64,000 nucleotides of DNA from Chloroflexota bacterium. Its GTDB lineage: Bacteria > Chloroflexota > UBA6077 > FW602-bin22 > CADDYW01. The stretch is from the NCBI GenBank assembly GCA_902810745.1, contig CADDYW010000007.1:1-64000 (forward strand), read 5' to 3'. Positions 51,822 to 61,504 of the stretch are shown piece by piece (the first letter of the stretch is position 1; each line of letters opens with the position of its first letter). A program made the position numbers and the translations under genes. The notes under the pieces are model-generated. The model was not told the DNA's origin, did not search any database, and saw only the letters and a list, made by a program, of their open reading frames with translations.

Positions 51822-52946
51822 ATGTACTTCAAGCAGATCCTCGACGAGCGCAATGGCTGCGCGTCATATCTGATCGCCTCTCGGCAATCGCACGAGGCAG
51901 CCATCGTCGACCCGTCGATCGTCACCGATCAGTACGACGCGTTGCTCCAGGAGCGTAACTTCACCCTGCGCTACGTCTTCGACACGCACGTGCACGCCGA
52001 TCACGTGTCGGGGGCGCGTCGGCTGGCGGCGCAGCACGGCGCGACCCTCTGTCTGCACGAATCGGCGATGGTGCGGTATTCGTTTCGGGGATTGCGGGAT
52101 GGCGAGGAGCTTACGCTAGGGCAGCTCCGCCTGCGCATCTGGCACACGCCGGGCCATCGCCCGGAGATGATCTCAATTCTGGTGATCAACCCGCCGCGGA
52201 GTCCGGAGCCGTCGATGGTGCTCACTGGCGACTCGCTCCTGGTCGGCGACGTTGGGCGTCCGGACTTCGGGGGCGGCGATGCTGCGATGCAGTACGAGAG
52301 CTTGAGTCGCCTCCTGCGTCTCCCCGATTGGGTCGCGGTGTTTCCCGGACACTTCGAGGGACCGTGTGGCAAAGGAATGTGCGGGCGTCCGAGCACGACC
52401 ATCGGCTTCGAACGTCTCTACAATCCGCTCGCTCGACTGGATCGTGAGCCGTTTCTCGCGTCGCTCGTCAGCAGCGTGCCCGCTCGTCCGCTCAACATCA
52501 CGGCGATTGAAGCGACCAATCGGGGATTGGTCGACCTTCCCTGGGCCATGCTGACGCTGAACGAATCGGTCGAGGAGGTTGACGTCGACGCGCTGGAGGC
52601 ACGGTCGCCGGATGCCGTCGTCCTCGACGTCCGTGAGCCGGAGGAATACGCGCACGGGCACGTCCCTGGAGCGATCAGCCTGCCGCAAGCCGACGTCGCG
52701 ACCCGCATCTCCGAGATTCCGCGCGATCGACCGGTGTTCGCAATCTGCCAGGCGGGAATGCGGTCGCTGCGTGTTGCTCAGTTCTTGAAACAGATGGGGT
52801 ACGAAAACGTCGTGAGCGTGCGCGGGGGCACCGAGGCCTGGCGTCGACTCGGCAAGCCGATTACCGTGGAAGACGCGAATATCGCGCAGCACCGTATCGC
52901 CGAATCCGACTGGACTCACGCCGGAGTACTGAGCTACAGCATCTAG
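51822..52946 (+). CDS. Persulfide dioxygenase-like MBL-fold protein with rhodanese domain
   Basis: 374 aa fusion. N-terminal metallo-beta-lactamase domain with THVHADHVSG (HxHxDH), WHTPGHRPEMIS and LTGDSLLVGDVGRPD, the pattern of ETHE1-type persulfide dioxygenases (single iron). C-terminal rhodanese domain from about residue 265 with LDVREPEEYAHGHVPGA and active Cys in CQAGMRS. Together they oxidise sulfane sulfur (glutathione or low-molecular-weight persulfide) to sulfite. ATG 51822 has GAGGAGAAG upstream. The TAG stop is inside repeat copy 3. Confidence 0.93.
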   Translation: MYFKQILDERNGCASYLIASRQSHEAAIVDPSIVTDQYDALLQERNFTLRYVFDTHVHADHVSGARRLAAQHGATLCLHESAMVRYSFRGLRDGEELTLGQLRLRIWHTPGHRPEMISILVINPPRSPEPSMVLTGDSLLVGDVGRPDFGGGDAAMQYESLSRLLRLPDWVAVFPGHFEGPCGKGMCGRPSTTIGFERLYNPLARLDREPFLASLVSSVPARPLNITAIEATNRGLVDLPWAMLTLNESVEEVDVDALEARSPDAVVLDVREPEEYAHGHVPGAISLPQADVATRISEIPRDRPVFAICQAGMRSLRVAQFLKQMGYENVVSVRGGTEAWRRLGKPITVEDANIAQHRIAESDWTHAGVLSYSI

Positions 52947-53124
52947 AGCGCGAGGCGGTATGAATGAGCTGGCAGCCGTCCAATCCCCTCTCCCTTTGGG
53001 AGAGGGGAAGGGTGAGGGTCGCAGACCGTGCGCGCGGATCCATGCCCTCACCCCGGCCCTCTCCCACGGGGAGAGGGAGACAGCCGTCTGCCCGATAGCT
53101 CAACCTTTCTGCTCGATGCTATAG
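52943..53124 (+). repeat. Dispersed ~180-bp palindromic repeat, copy 3
   Basis: Starts CTAGAGCGCGAGGCGG and ends CTGCTCGATGCTATAG. The first TAG (52944-52946) is the stop codon of the rhodanese-fusion gene. Internal pair GAGAGGGGAAGGGTGAGGG and CCTCACCCCGGCCCTCTCCC folds into a hairpin. It occupies the space before the convergent P-type ATPase, so may end both transcripts; the remaining ~110 bases to 53233 hold nothing recognisable. Confidence 0.88.
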
Positions 53125-53233
53125 AGCGGGGTCGGGGGATCCGGGACCGGCGATGGGGTCCGGAGGTCACCCGGGGCGCGGCCTCCGGTGCCCGACACCG
53201 GTCCAACGTTTCCGCCTGGCTCCGTATACGCCA

Positions 53234-55849
53234 TCAGTCGTGACGCTTCGGCGCTGCCGTCTCGAAGCGGTTTCGAAACCGCAGGAGCCGCATCCCGTAC
53301 AGCGTCACGAGCAGCGATGCTCCGGTGTCGGAGAGGATCGCGAGCCAGAGAGTGACCAGGCCGGGAACAGTCAGAACCAGGAACGCTGCCTTGATCAGCA
53401 GCGAGAACGCGACGTTCTGATGGATCGTGCCAAGTGCTCGCCGCGAGAGATCGATCGTGGCGGCAACCTTTCCGAGGTCGTCCGCCATCAGGGCCACATC
53501 TGCCGTCTCCAGGGCCACGTCGGTTCCCGCGACCCCCATCGCGATTCCCACGTTCGCCGCGGCTAGGGCGGGCGCGTCGTTGACACCATCCCCGACCATC
53601 GCCACTTTTCCATATCTGGCCTGGAGATCTCGAATGATCGCGACCTTGTCTCCCGGCAAAAGCCCGGCTCGATGCTCGTCGACGCCCACTGCCTGTGCGA
53701 TTGCCCGTGCAGTCACCTCGTGATCCCCGGTGAGCATGACGATCCGGTCGATCCCCACCCGGCGGAGGTCCGCGACCGCTGCCGCGGCACCGGCTCGGAG
53801 ACGATCCGCGACGGCGACGAGCCCGACGAGTGTCGTGTCGGTGCCGACGACCAGAACCGTCTTCCCATCCTGTCGGAGCGCCTGGATCCGATCTTCGACC
53901 GCGCTCAGAGACTGCCCCAGGTCCTGGAAGATGCGCGGGCTCCCGACGTAGTAGACGCTGCCATCGACCCGCGCGCGGACGCCTTTGCCGGTGACCGCCT
54001 CGAAGTCGGCGACCTCATGGGCGTGGGCCAGAGCATCGGCGTGCTCGCTACTCCGCGCGTCGTGGTGGCTTCGGCGCAGAATTGCCGCGGCCAGGGGATG
54101 CTCCGAGCGGCTTTCGATCGCCGCGGCCAGGTGCACGACCTCGGCGGCCGAGAGGTGATTGAGCGGCACGACGTCGGTGACCTCGGGTCGGCCCATCGTC
54201 AGCGTGCCGGTCTTGTCGAAGGCGATCACCCGGAGACGTCCTAGCTCCTCGAGATGGGCCCCTCCCTTGATCAGGATGCCCATGCCCGCTGCTCGAGCGA
54301 TCGCCGAAACGATCGAAACCGGCGTGGAGATCACCAGGGCACAGGGGCAGGCGATGACCAGGAGCACCAGTGCGCGATAGAACCACGGCTCGAAGGGCCA
54401 CCCAAGGACAAGCCACGGTATCGTCGCGAACGCGACGGCACCGGCGATGACCACGGGCGTGTAGAAACGGGAAAACCGATCGATGAAGCGTTGCGTGGAG
54501 ACTCGCTGGGATTGCGCTTCCTCGACCAGGTGGATGATGCGGCTGATGGTGTTCTCGGCAAAGGGCCTGGTTGCCTCGACCTCGAGATAGCCGCGCTCGA
54601 CGTAGCTCCCCGCGAAGACCTCGTCGCCCACGGACTTCTCGACCGGGAGCGATTCCCCGGTGATCGCGGCCTGGTTCACTCCAGAGCTGCCGAGGACGAC
54701 CCGCCCATCGACCGGTACCCTCTCGCCCGGTCGAACCAGCACGACTTCGCCGACCTTGACGTCTTCGACGGGAACGGTCCGCACGGTGCCGTCGCGCCGG
54801 ACCCGGGCCTCATTCGGTGCAAGCGCCATCAGCGCTCGAATGGCGCCTCGCGCTCGGTCCATCGTGTAGCCTTCGAGGGTGTTGCCGAGAGCAAACAGGA
54901 AGACGACCGTCGCACCCTCGGACCACTCGCCGATGGCAGCCGCTCCCACCGCTGCCAGGGTCATCAAGACGTTCATGTCGAGCGTGCGGCTCTTGACGAG
55001 TCCGTAGAGACCGCTTCGGGCAACGTGATAGCCTCCCAGGAGCATTGCCGCTGCAAACAAGACACGCGACGCGAGCACCGGCGCTCCGAGCCATCCGAAA
55101 ACGAACCCGATGAGGAGCGCGATTCCCGAGGCTGCGGTCAGAAGCGCCCGCCGGTTGCGGACCCAGAATGAGCGCTCCGGAACGGTCGCGCGGGCATGAA
55201 CGGTCGTCGCACCGTAGCCGCTCGCTTCGACGACCCGGATAATCTCGTCCGCCGTGATCGTGGGAGCGTGCTGGACGGTGAGACGGGCCGCGGCGAAGTT
55301 GACGCGGGCGGATGCGACGCCGGGGATTGCCGCGACGTTCTTCTCGATGGTGCGGGCACAATCCGCGCAATCCATCCCGCTGACGTGGAACTCGGAGGGA
55401 GCATTCTCGGCGACCGCGGGCGACTCGACGACGCCGTAGCCGAGTCCCTGGATCCGACCCAGGATGTCTGCCCGGTTTACACTCCCGTTTTCGTACTCCA
55501 GGCGCATCGTGCCGCCGGTAAAACTCACCGTGACGAACTCGACGCCTGGAATCTGCCGCATCGTGGCCTCCAGCTTCGAGGCACAGTCGGCGCAGTCCAT
55601 GTCGGTTATTTGAAGCACCTCGTGGACGTAACGCGTGGCGATTCCCGCGCCCAGGTCGCGTGCCAGATCTTCCAGGCGACTCAGCGCAACCGTTTCGGGA
55701 TCAAACGCGACGGCGAGCCGTGCCCTATCCGGACGCACTTCGACCTGATCGACGCCCTTGATCTGGGCAAGCGAGTCCCGAAGCCGACCCAGGCAACGCT
55801 CGCAGTCGAGGAGAGCCGGCGGCGGGACCGAGATCTCGACTGTTGTCAC
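53234..55849 (-). CDS. P1B-type heavy-metal ATPase, Zn/Cd/Pb exporter
   Basis: 871 aa. Three N-terminal heavy-metal-binding (HMA) domains with CxxC at 16-19, 86-89 and 161-164 (the first as LLDCERC, the others MDCADC). Membrane transport motif CPC at about 501-503; phosphorylated Asp about 545 in [13 protein letters not shown] in [23 protein letters not shown] near the end. The last helix carries [21 protein letters not shown], the Asp-bearing motif of the P1B-2 (ZntA/CadA) group. The start is GTG 55849 with GGAGAG upstream, one base past the ArsR stop; an in-frame extension to 56311 overlaps arsR and is not real. It is presumably repressed by ArsR. Confidence 0.93.
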   Translation of the reverse strand: MTTVEISVPPPALLDCERCLGRLRDSLAQIKGVDQVEVRPDRARLAVAFDPETVALSRLEDLARDLGAGIATRYVHEVLQITDMDCADCASKLEATMRQIPGVEFVTVSFTGGTMRLEYENGSVNRADILGRIQGLGYGVVESPAVAENAPSEFHVSGMDCADCARTIEKNVAAIPGVASARVNFAAARLTVQHAPTITADEIIRVVEASGYGATTVHARATVPERSFWVRNRRALLTAASGIALLIGFVFGWLGAPVLASRVLFAAAMLLGGYHVARSGLYGLVKSRTLDMNVLMTLAAVGAAAIGEWSEGATVVFLFALGNTLEGYTMDRARGAIRALMALAPNEARVRRDGTVRTVPVEDVKVGEVVLVRPGERVPVDGRVVLGSSGVNQAAITGESLPVEKSVGDEVFAGSYVERGYLEVEATRPFAENTISRIIHLVEEAQSQRVSTQRFIDRFSRFYTPVVIAGAVAFATIPWLVLGWPFEPWFYRALVLLVIACPCALVISTPVSIVSAIARAAGMGILIKGGAHLEELGRLRVIAFDKTGTLTMGRPEVTDVVPLNHLSAAEVVHLAAAIESRSEHPLAAAILRRSHHDARSSEHADALAHAHEVADFEAVTGKGVRARVDGSVYYVGSPRIFQDLGQSLSAVEDRIQALRQDGKTVLVVGTDTTLVGLVAVADRLRAGAAAAVADLRRVGIDRIVMLTGDHEVTARAIAQAVGVDEHRAGLLPGDKVAIIRDLQARYGKVAMVGDGVNDAPALAAANVGIAMGVAGTDVALETADVALMADDLGKVAATIDLSRRALGTIHQNVAFSLLIKAAFLVLTVPGLVTLWLAILSDTGASLLVTLYGMRLLRFRNRFETAAPKRHD

Positions 55850-55850
55850 G

Positions 55851-56351
55851 TCAACTCTCCTGTCCTCGCCGCGCGGAGTCTGCGCTCGACATAGCAGCGA
55901 TTGGGCGCTCCAGACGAGCGGGGCCTGGCCCTGCTGGACCGGACGAAACGCCGTCCCCGTGGGCGAGGTGCTGAAGCGAGATGTCGAGGAGGAAACGCAC
56001 GTGGTCATCGTCCAGCGCGTAATAGACCCGCTTGCCTTCGCGCCGGCTCTTGACCAGCTGCAGGGCACGGAGGATCCGCAGGTGCTGGGAGACTGCTGGC
56101 TCGGACAGTCCGGTGATCGCGGCCAGGTCACAGGTGCAGAGCTCCTGGTGGAGCAAGCTGTGGACGATCCGCGCGCGACTGGAATCGGCGAGGGTGCGGA
56201 AGATTTCGGCAAGGCGCAGATAGATCTCGTCGTCGAGCAGTGCCTGGCGTCCACGCTGGACACGCAAAGGGTCGGCCCCATGAACGTCACAGGTCTCGCC
56301 GTACGACGCACCGAGCGCCGGTCGCGTCAGTTTGTTCTGCACCTCGTCCAC
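55851..56351 (-). CDS. CadC-like ArsR/SmtB metalloregulator
   Basis: 166 aa winged-helix repressor. Site 1 Cys residues are C72 and C74 in ELCTCDLA, as in CadC, with C21 and H24 in ETCDVHG as further N-terminal ligands; [20 protein letters not shown] is the recognition helix. In helix 5 [17 protein letters not shown] keeps the zinc-type D-x-H...HxxH site. Likely releases DNA when Cd, Pb or Zn binds. GTG 56351 has GAGGGGG upstream; an ATG at 56387 would lie in the operator and is rejected. It heads the operon with the ATPase. Confidence 0.9.
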   Translation of the reverse strand: MDEVQNKLTRPALGASYGETCDVHGADPLRVQRGRQALLDDEIYLRLAEIFRTLADSSRARIVHSLLHQELCTCDLAAITGLSEPAVSQHLRILRALQLVKSRREGKRVYYALDDDHVRFLLDISLQHLAHGDGVSSGPAGPGPARLERPIAAMSSADSARRGQES

Positions 56352-56378
56352 GTCGACCCCCTCGATCTTGATTCGACG

Positions 56379-56396
56379 ATTAAGCATATGCTTAAT
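56379..56396. promoter_or_regulatory. Likely ArsR operator palindrome
   Basis: ATTAAGCATATGCTTAAT is a perfect 18-bp palindrome 28 bp upstream of the ArsR GTG and 118 bp upstream of the divergent aquaporin ATG. Size and A/T content resemble ArsR/SmtB operators. Confidence 0.7.
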
Positions 56397-56514
56397 GATC
56401 CGAGCCGATCATAGCACGTTCCGAGCCTGTCGTGCAAGATTGCTACGCGCCCGGCCCGATTATTGCGTGGTTGTGCGACTGATGACTTCTCTATCTCCCC
56501 GACGAGGAGTCCGA

Positions 56515-57255
56515 ATGATCCAGCGCGATCTGTTCAAGGCGGCAGTTGCCGAGGGAGTTGGCACGTTCGCCCTGATCTTCATCGGCGTGCTGGCGGTCTC
56601 GGCAGTCGCGGCTGTTCGGGCGCCGGCTGGACTGGCGAATCTCGCGTCGATCGGCTTCGCTCACGGTCTAACGATTCTGGTGATGGTGGCGGCGCTGGGG
56701 GCTGTTTCTGGTGCCCACTTCAATCCGGCGATCACCCTCGGATTCGTGGTCGCGCGACGGATGGACGTGCTGACTGGCGCCATCTACTGGCTGGCGCAGC
56801 TCGTCGGCGCATCGCTCGCCGCATTCGTGCTACTGCCGGTGATCGGGCCGGGCCTGGTCGCTGCTGGCACGCCTGATCTTGGCCGAGGCGTCGATTTCTG
56901 GGCGGGAGTGATCGTCGAGGCAGTCGCCACGTTCTTCCTGGTCCTGGTGGTCTTTGGCACCGCCGTCGACGAGCGGGCGCCGAAGTCGATCTTTCCAATC
57001 GCGATCGGCCTGACGATTGCCCTGGATATCATGGCCATCGCGCCCCTCACGGGCAGCGCGGTGAACCCGGCCCGTGCCTTTGGACCAGCACTGGCCTCCG
57101 GGCACTGGGCGAATCAGCTCGTGTATTGGATCGGACCGCTCCTGGGAGGTGTCGTCGCCGCGTTGCTGGAAAACTACTTCTTCATCGAGCGGCGACCATC
57201 GATTCCACGCGAGCGCGGTGGCCCAACGCCGGAAGAAGAGCGTCGCGCGGCCTAG
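56515..57255 (+). CDS. Aquaporin/MIP-family channel
   Basis: 246 aa with six helices and two NPA half-helices: GAHFNPAITL and GSAVNPARAFGPAL. Arg after the second NPA (NPAR) fits the selectivity filter. Could carry water, glycerol or small neutral solutes such as arsenite; members next to ArsR-type repressors (AqpS type) are known to move metalloids. ATG 56515 has GAGGAGTCCG upstream; the upstream reading to 56332 is not needed. Its TAG stop (57253-57255) lies in repeat copy 4. It diverges from the ArsR-ATPase operon across the palindrome. Confidence 0.92.
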   Translation: MIQRDLFKAAVAEGVGTFALIFIGVLAVSAVAAVRAPAGLANLASIGFAHGLTILVMVAALGAVSGAHFNPAITLGFVVARRMDVLTGAIYWLAQLVGASLAAFVLLPVIGPGLVAAGTPDLGRGVDFWAGVIVEAVATFFLVLVVFGTAVDERAPKSIFPIAIGLTIALDIMAIAPLTGSAVNPARAFGPALASGHWANQLVYWIGPLLGGVVAALLENYFFIERRPSIPRERGGPTPEEERRAA

Positions 57256-57433
57256 AGCACCGGGCAGGATGAATAAGCCAGCAGTCATCGAATCCCGTCT
57301 GCCGGTGGGAGAGGGTGAGGGCCGGAGGTCCCGCGCGGCGCCACGGACTCACGTCCTCACCCCGGCCCTCGTCGAGAAGGAGAGGGAGGTAGTCGCCTCC
57401 CCGGCAGGTCTACCTTTCTGTGCAATGCTGTAG
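57252..57433 (+). repeat. Dispersed ~180-bp palindromic repeat, copy 4
   Basis: Starts CTAGAGCACCGGGCAG and ends TGTGCAATGCTGTAG. As in copy 3, the CTAG supplies the TAG stop codon of the gene before it. Right half CCTCACCCCGGCCCTCG and left half GGGAGAGGGTGAGGGCCGG can pair. The rest of the gap to 57718 has GC-rich inverted stretches but no gene that I recognise. Confidence 0.88.
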
Positions 57434-57718
57434 CGCGCGTCGCGCGCCAGGCCGTCCGACACTTTGTCGTGTGTCTGGCCGGGGAGCCGTTTGAGCGAGA
57501 GCGCCCGATCGAATAGCGGCGGTGCCGCCAGGACGGGCGCGAGCGTTGCGGACGTGCGCTATGTGTAACACGCGCGCGTATAGATCGACGGAGGGAATTC
57601 TTCGAGCAGGCGTCGGTTCGCCCGAGTCGCGCTGAGCTCGGCTGACGCTGGTCCGGTCGGCGCTCGCTCCCGAATACCCTCCGCAATCCGTTCAGCCTGA
57701 ATCTCGGAGGGTCGTGGG

Positions 57719-58113
57719 GTGCGACCACGGCGAATCGTTCTCTGGGCTGGGCTAGGCCTGGCCCTCGGTATTCTGATTCTCGCTGTTGCGACCGGCATCT
57801 CTGTCGCGGCCGCGGGCCAGCAGGAGTCGGTTGCGCTGGTCGACTACGAGTTTCGACCCTCGGATCTGATCGTGCCGGTCGGCACGACGGTCGTCTGGAC
57901 GAACACCACGACGTCGACTCCCCACACGGTGACAGCCGACGATGCAAGCTTCGACTCGGGGAACCTCGCTCCTGGCGGCACGTTCTCGATGGTATTCACC
58001 ACGCCGGGGACCTACCGCTACCACTGCTCCTACCACAGTCCCTTGGCATGGTCGGTTCGATCGTCGTGGCCAATCTTTCTCCGCGAGTGTACCTGCCCGT
58101 TTTGATGTGGTAA
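57719..58113 (+). pseudogene. Cupredoxin (plastocyanin/azurin-like) gene, one-base frameshift near the end
   Basis: An N-terminal membrane helix or signal peptide (GLGLALGILILAVATG) precedes a type I copper domain: VDYEFRPSDLIVPVGTTVVWTN, then TPHTVTADD (His ligand), TFSMVFTTPGTYRYHC (Cys) and HSPL. The frame then runs off into AWSVRSSW and stops at 58105; adding one C in the run at 58040-58042 gives SPLGMVGSIVVANL and a stop at 58113, the expected final strand with the Met ligand. Thus the gene either lost a base or has a sequencing error. GTG 57719 has GGAGGGTCG upstream. Extracytoplasmic electron transfer protein. Confidence 0.8.
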
Positions 58114-58227
58114 TCGGTCGCGAGGAGGCGGCATGGTCCGGCCTGCGCCGGGATCTCTCGCCAGCGGAGCGCGCCCGAACGCGTTTCCGGTCGTGCCGTT
58201 TTCGTCTAGAGGGGGGTCCGGCCGCGA

Positions 58228-58500
58228 TCAGCTTGGCGCCAGGTCGTGCTGCGCCTGACCGGTCTCCAGCGCGGCCTGAATGGCGCGGAGCAGCTCGCGG
58301 GCGGATTCCGCACTCAGCTCCACCGAGACGCGGGCACCAGGACCGGCCGCCTCGTTGACGAAGTCGATGATGAGCGCGTGATCGAGCGGGGCACTAACTG
58401 GATGGTCGTAGTAGACGTTTGCTCGAGTCAGCGGGATCCAGTCGGGTACGCCCTTCCCGTGGCCGCTCACGCTCGCCTTCTCGGTAATCCACGTGCACAT
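58228..58500 (-). CDS. DUF6295-like small protein
   Basis: 90 aa beginning MCTWITEKASVSG, with VYYDHPVSAPLDHALIIDFV and the SVELSAESARELLRAI helix; these resemble the DUF6295 family pattern known to me only by name. Small soluble protein of unknown function. ATG 58500 has GAGGAGAAG upstream. Ten bp after the dienelactone hydrolase stop on the same strand, so cotranscribed with it. Confidence 0.7.
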   Translation of the reverse strand: MCTWITEKASVSGHGKGVPDWIPLTRANVYYDHPVSAPLDHALIIDFVNEAAGPGARVSVELSAESARELLRAIQAALETGQAQHDLAPS

Positions 58501-58510
58501 CGTCTTCTCC

Positions 58511-59275
58511 TCAGCCTCGAGCCTCAGCGGGCGTGGTCTGCAGGTGTTTCTCGAAGAAGGCAAAGACCTTTTTCCACCCATCGACGGCCTGTTCCGGGCG
58601 ATAGGACGGCCGGTCCACCGCGAAGAAGCCGTGACCGGCTCCGTCGTAACGGTAAAATTCGTAGCTTTTGCCGTACTTCCGCAGCTCTTCCTCGATACGA
58701 TTCACCTGTGCGACGTCGGGGTTGACGTCGTCATTGCCAAAGATCCCGAGCAGAGGGCAGCGCATGTCACGCGTCATATCGATGACCGGAACCGGTTGCT
58801 GCTCGGTGAGCTCCTCGGGTCGCACGACCACGCGTCCGCCCCAGCAGTCCACCGCGGCATCGAGGGCGCGCATCCGGCAGGCGAGCATGTAGGCCTGGCG
58901 GCCGCCCGAGCAGAAGCCGATAGCGCCGACCCTGCCGTTGGAGATCGGCTGCGCCCGCAGAAACGTCGCCGCCCCCTCGGCGTCGCCGACGACCTGCGCA
59001 TCCGGTGCTCCACCGCGTGCCCGCGCAGCCGCCGCGACATCGTCCCAGCGGCCCGGGCCAAAACGCGAGAAGAGGTGGGGGCAGATAGCCGCGTAGCCGT
59101 GATACGCGAGCTTGCGGGTGGCCTCCTTGCTCCATTCATCCCAGCCGGGCATGTGATGGAGAACGATCACCCCTGGTACGGGGGTCGCCACGATGGGACG
59201 CGCGTAGTAGGCCTCGATGATGTCGCCATTGTGTCCCGCGATGCCGATTGTCTCCGCGATCATTCCTTCGTACAC
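58511..59275 (-). CDS. Dienelactone hydrolase family protein
   Basis: 254 aa alpha/beta hydrolase with Cys nucleophile in IGFCSGGRQAYML (GxCxGG), Asp in LGIFGNDDVNPD and His in DGAGHGFFAVD, the DLH triad. HHMPGWDEWSKEATR is the conserved oxyanion-side region. It acts on lactones or esters in the cytoplasm, for example in aromatic ring cleavage routes. ATG 59275; cotranscribed with the DUF6295-like gene. Confidence 0.9.
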   Translation of the reverse strand: MYEGMIAETIGIAGHNGDIIEAYYARPIVATPVPGVIVLHHMPGWDEWSKEATRKLAYHGYAAICPHLFSRFGPGRWDDVAAAARARGGAPDAQVVGDAEGAATFLRAQPISNGRVGAIGFCSGGRQAYMLACRMRALDAAVDCWGGRVVVRPEELTEQQPVPVIDMTRDMRCPLLGIFGNDDVNPDVAQVNRIEEELRKYGKSYEFYRYDGAGHGFFAVDRPSYRPEQAVDGWKKVFAFFEKHLQTTPAEARG

Positions 59276-59573
59276 GGGTCGCTTCTCCCTTGATCTGGCG
59301 TACGCTGATGTGATCAGGGTTTTCCTGAGAGTGCTGCGCGGCGCGGATAATCCCCGCCTGGCGTCACGGCTCTAAGGATACACTGCCGCGACGGTCTGTC
59401 AATCCGCCGACGATCCACGGACCAGAGCGCCATACCTGGCTCCGTACCGGTCGTGAGGCCGGTACGCGTCACCGCGTTCGCTACCAGGGATCGACGACCC
59501 GCCGCTAGGCACGCGCCGAGAGCCACGGGGTGCGCCGCATCGATTTCCCCGTGTCCCAGACACATTTTCCTAC

Positions 59574-59601
59574 TTGACAGGAAGACGACGCCTGCTATAC
59601 T
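59574..59601 (+). promoter_or_regulatory. Promoter of the trp operon
   Basis: Consensus TTGACA at 59574-59579, 16-bp spacer, TATACT at 59596-59601; transcription would start near 59608. The 59276-59573 stretch before it shows no gene. Confidence 0.85.
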
Positions 59602-59607
59602 CCTATA

Positions 59608-59938
59608 CGCGAGAGCGAATCGAATATCGTATCGACCGTGATCGGGACGAGTACGCATCAAGCGGGGGCTCAGAGAGTCGGGGTAGGTGTGAGCCGATGC
59701 CGGCGCGGATGCCGAATGGACCCGGGAGTTGTCGCCCGAAAGGGATCTGATCCCGAGTAGACGCGACCGGAGATTCCGCCGTTACAAGGAATCGGATATC
59801 GGCCAGCTGGCCGCCGGAGTGCGCGCGCCGTCGCGGCGAGTGGTCTGACCCGTATCCGTAAAAAGCGGGTCGCTTGAGCGACCAAGTGGGGTGGCACCAC
59901 GGAACCTCCGTCCCCAGGGTGGGACGCGAGGTTTTTTT
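59608..59938 (+). promoter_or_regulatory. T-box riboswitch leader for tryptophan (tRNA-Trp sensing)
   Basis: A roughly 330-nt leader before trpE. The conserved T-box antiterminator core AAGTGGGGTGGCACCACGG lies at 59884-59902, and a competing terminator stem follows. The specifier triplet is TGG (Trp) at 59717-59719 in the context GAATGGACC, as in Stem I specifier loops (triplet followed by A). Uncharged tRNA-Trp would pair with UGG and the UGGN of the T box (GUGGCA bulge) and favour antitermination; charged tRNA lets the terminator form. The element therefore makes trpEGDC, and probably trpS, respond to Trp-tRNA charging. Confidence 0.93.
59905..59938 (+). terminator. T-box terminator (trp operon attenuator)
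   Basis: CCTCCGTCCC pairs with GGGACGCGAGG, followed by seven T at 59932-59938. It competes with the T-box antiterminator. Confidence 0.85.
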
Positions 59939-59962
59939 GTTGCCCCAAAAAGGAGAGGAAGG

Positions 59963-61504
59963 GTGTATACGCCATCGCGCGAGTACGTCGTCGACTATCG
60001 TGGACCCGGCAATATGGTCCCGGTCTATCGGTCCATTCTTGCCGACCTGGAGACGCCGGTCTCGGCGTACCTGAAAGTGGCGCGCGGTCCCGGGAGCTTT
60101 CTGCTCGAAAGCGTCGAGGGCGGCGAAAGGCTGGCGCGCTACTCGTTTCTGGGGACCTCCCCGTATCTGATTGCCGAGCTCGATCGGGGCGAGGCGCGAT
60201 TGAGGCGCGGCCAGGAGACCTGGACCGAGCATTTCTCCAATCCGCTCGACGTCGTCCGGGGAGAGCTTAGGCGGTTTCGCCCGATCGACGTGCCGGGACT
60301 ACCGCGGTTCGTCGGTGGGGCCGTTGGCTATCTCGCGTACGAGTGCGCCCGCTACTTCGAGCGCCTGCCCAGCCCGGGCGAGCCTGGACTCGGGCTCCCC
60401 GAGGCTATCTTCCTTTTCGTCGATACCCTCCTGGTCTTCGATCACCTGCAGCATCGGATCCTGGTCGTGAGCAATGCCCATCTGGATGGCGATCCGGGAG
60501 CGGCGTACGATCAGGCGGTCGATCGGATCGACGAGCTGGTCGAGCGATTGCGCCGTCCGCTGAAGGATCCAACCGAGATTACGCCGCCCCGTGCGCGGCC
60601 GGGGGTGCCGGACGGATACGCGTTCGGGGAGGGCCTGTATGGCAACGTGCCGCCGGGGCGATATCAGGAGATGGTCGTCAGGGCGAAAGAGTATATCGAC
60701 GCGGGTGACGTCATCCAGGTCGTTCCTTCGCAGCGCTTCTCGCGCGGTACAGCCGCCCACCCGTTCTCGATCTACCGCGCCCTGCGGACGGTGAATCCGT
60801 CTCCCTATATGTACTATCTCGACCTCGGGGGATTTCAGATCGTCGGGGCATCGCCGGAGATGCTCGTCCGAGTCGAGGATGGCGTGGTCACGACGCACCC
60901 GATTGCCGGGACGCGGCGACGTGGCCGAACGCCGGCCGAAGACCTGGCGTTCGAGCAGGAGCTGGTGGGCGACGAGAAAGAACGCGCCGAGCATATCATG
61001 CTGGTCGACCTCGGGCGCAACGACATTGGCCGGGTGAGCCAGCCGGGAACAGTGCGGGTCAGCGAGCTGATGCAGGTTGAGCGCTACTCGCACGTCATGC
61101 ATCTCGTGTCGCACGTGAGCGGCCGGCTGCGGTCGGATCTCACTGCCTATGATGCACTTCAAGCCTGCTTTCCCGCCGGAACGGTCTCTGGCGCACCAAA
61201 GATCCGCGCGATGGAGATCATCGCCGAGCTGGAGTCGGATCGCCGAGGGACCTACGCGGGTGCGGTCGGTTATTTCAGCTACTCCGGAAACCTGGATACG
61301 GCGATCACGATTCGCACAGCCGTCTGTAAGGACGGCGTTGCATCGGTTCAGGCCGGGGGTGGCATCGTCGCGGACTCTGATCCGGAGCGGGAGCACAAGG
61401 AGACGTTAAACAAGGCGCGGGCCATTTTGAATGCGATCGATCTGGCCGAGCGCGAGCTATCGCCGGTAGAGGTGGGAGCGGGCAATGCTGCTGCTTATCG
61501 ATAA
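59963..61504 (+). CDS. trpE: Anthranilate synthase component I
   Basis: 513 aa; with TrpG converts chorismate and glutamine to anthranilate. N-terminal feedback region has [18 protein letters not shown] (the LLES Trp-binding motif); the chorismate domain has [35 protein letters not shown]-like VDLGRNDIG, and [19 protein letters not shown] 59963 with AGGAGAGGAAGG upstream; an earlier in-frame reading from 59891 is inside the T-box and rejected. Overlaps trpG by 20 bp. Confidence 0.97.
   Translation: MYTPSREYVVDYRGPGNMVPVYRSILADLETPVSAYLKVARGPGSFLLESVEGGERLARYSFLGTSPYLIAELDRGEARLRRGQETWTEHFSNPLDVVRGELRRFRPIDVPGLPRFVGGAVGYLAYECARYFERLPSPGEPGLGLPEAIFLFVDTLLVFDHLQHRILVVSNAHLDGDPGAAYDQAVDRIDELVERLRRPLKDPTEITPPRARPGVPDGYAFGEGLYGNVPPGRYQEMVVRAKEYIDAGDVIQVVPSQRFSRGTAAHPFSIYRALRTVNPSPYMYYLDLGGFQIVGASPEMLVRVEDGVVTTHPIAGTRRRGRTPAEDLAFEQELVGDEKERAEHIMLVDLGRNDIGRVSQPGTVRVSELMQVERYSHVMHLVSHVSGRLRSDLTAYDALQACFPAGTVSGAPKIRAMEIIAELESDRRGTYAGAVGYFSYSGNLDTAITIRTAVCKDGVASVQAGGGIVADSDPEREHKETLNKARAILNAIDLAERELSPVEVGAGNAAAYR

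Noticed and set aside
53234-56311. P-type ATPase start at 56311
   Set aside because: The extension overlaps the ArsR gene in another frame; GTG 55849 has a ribosome site and begins the first HMA domain.
1548-57433. Insertion sequence with transposase
   Set aside because: None of the four repeat copies has room for a transposase, and no transposase is seen in the window.
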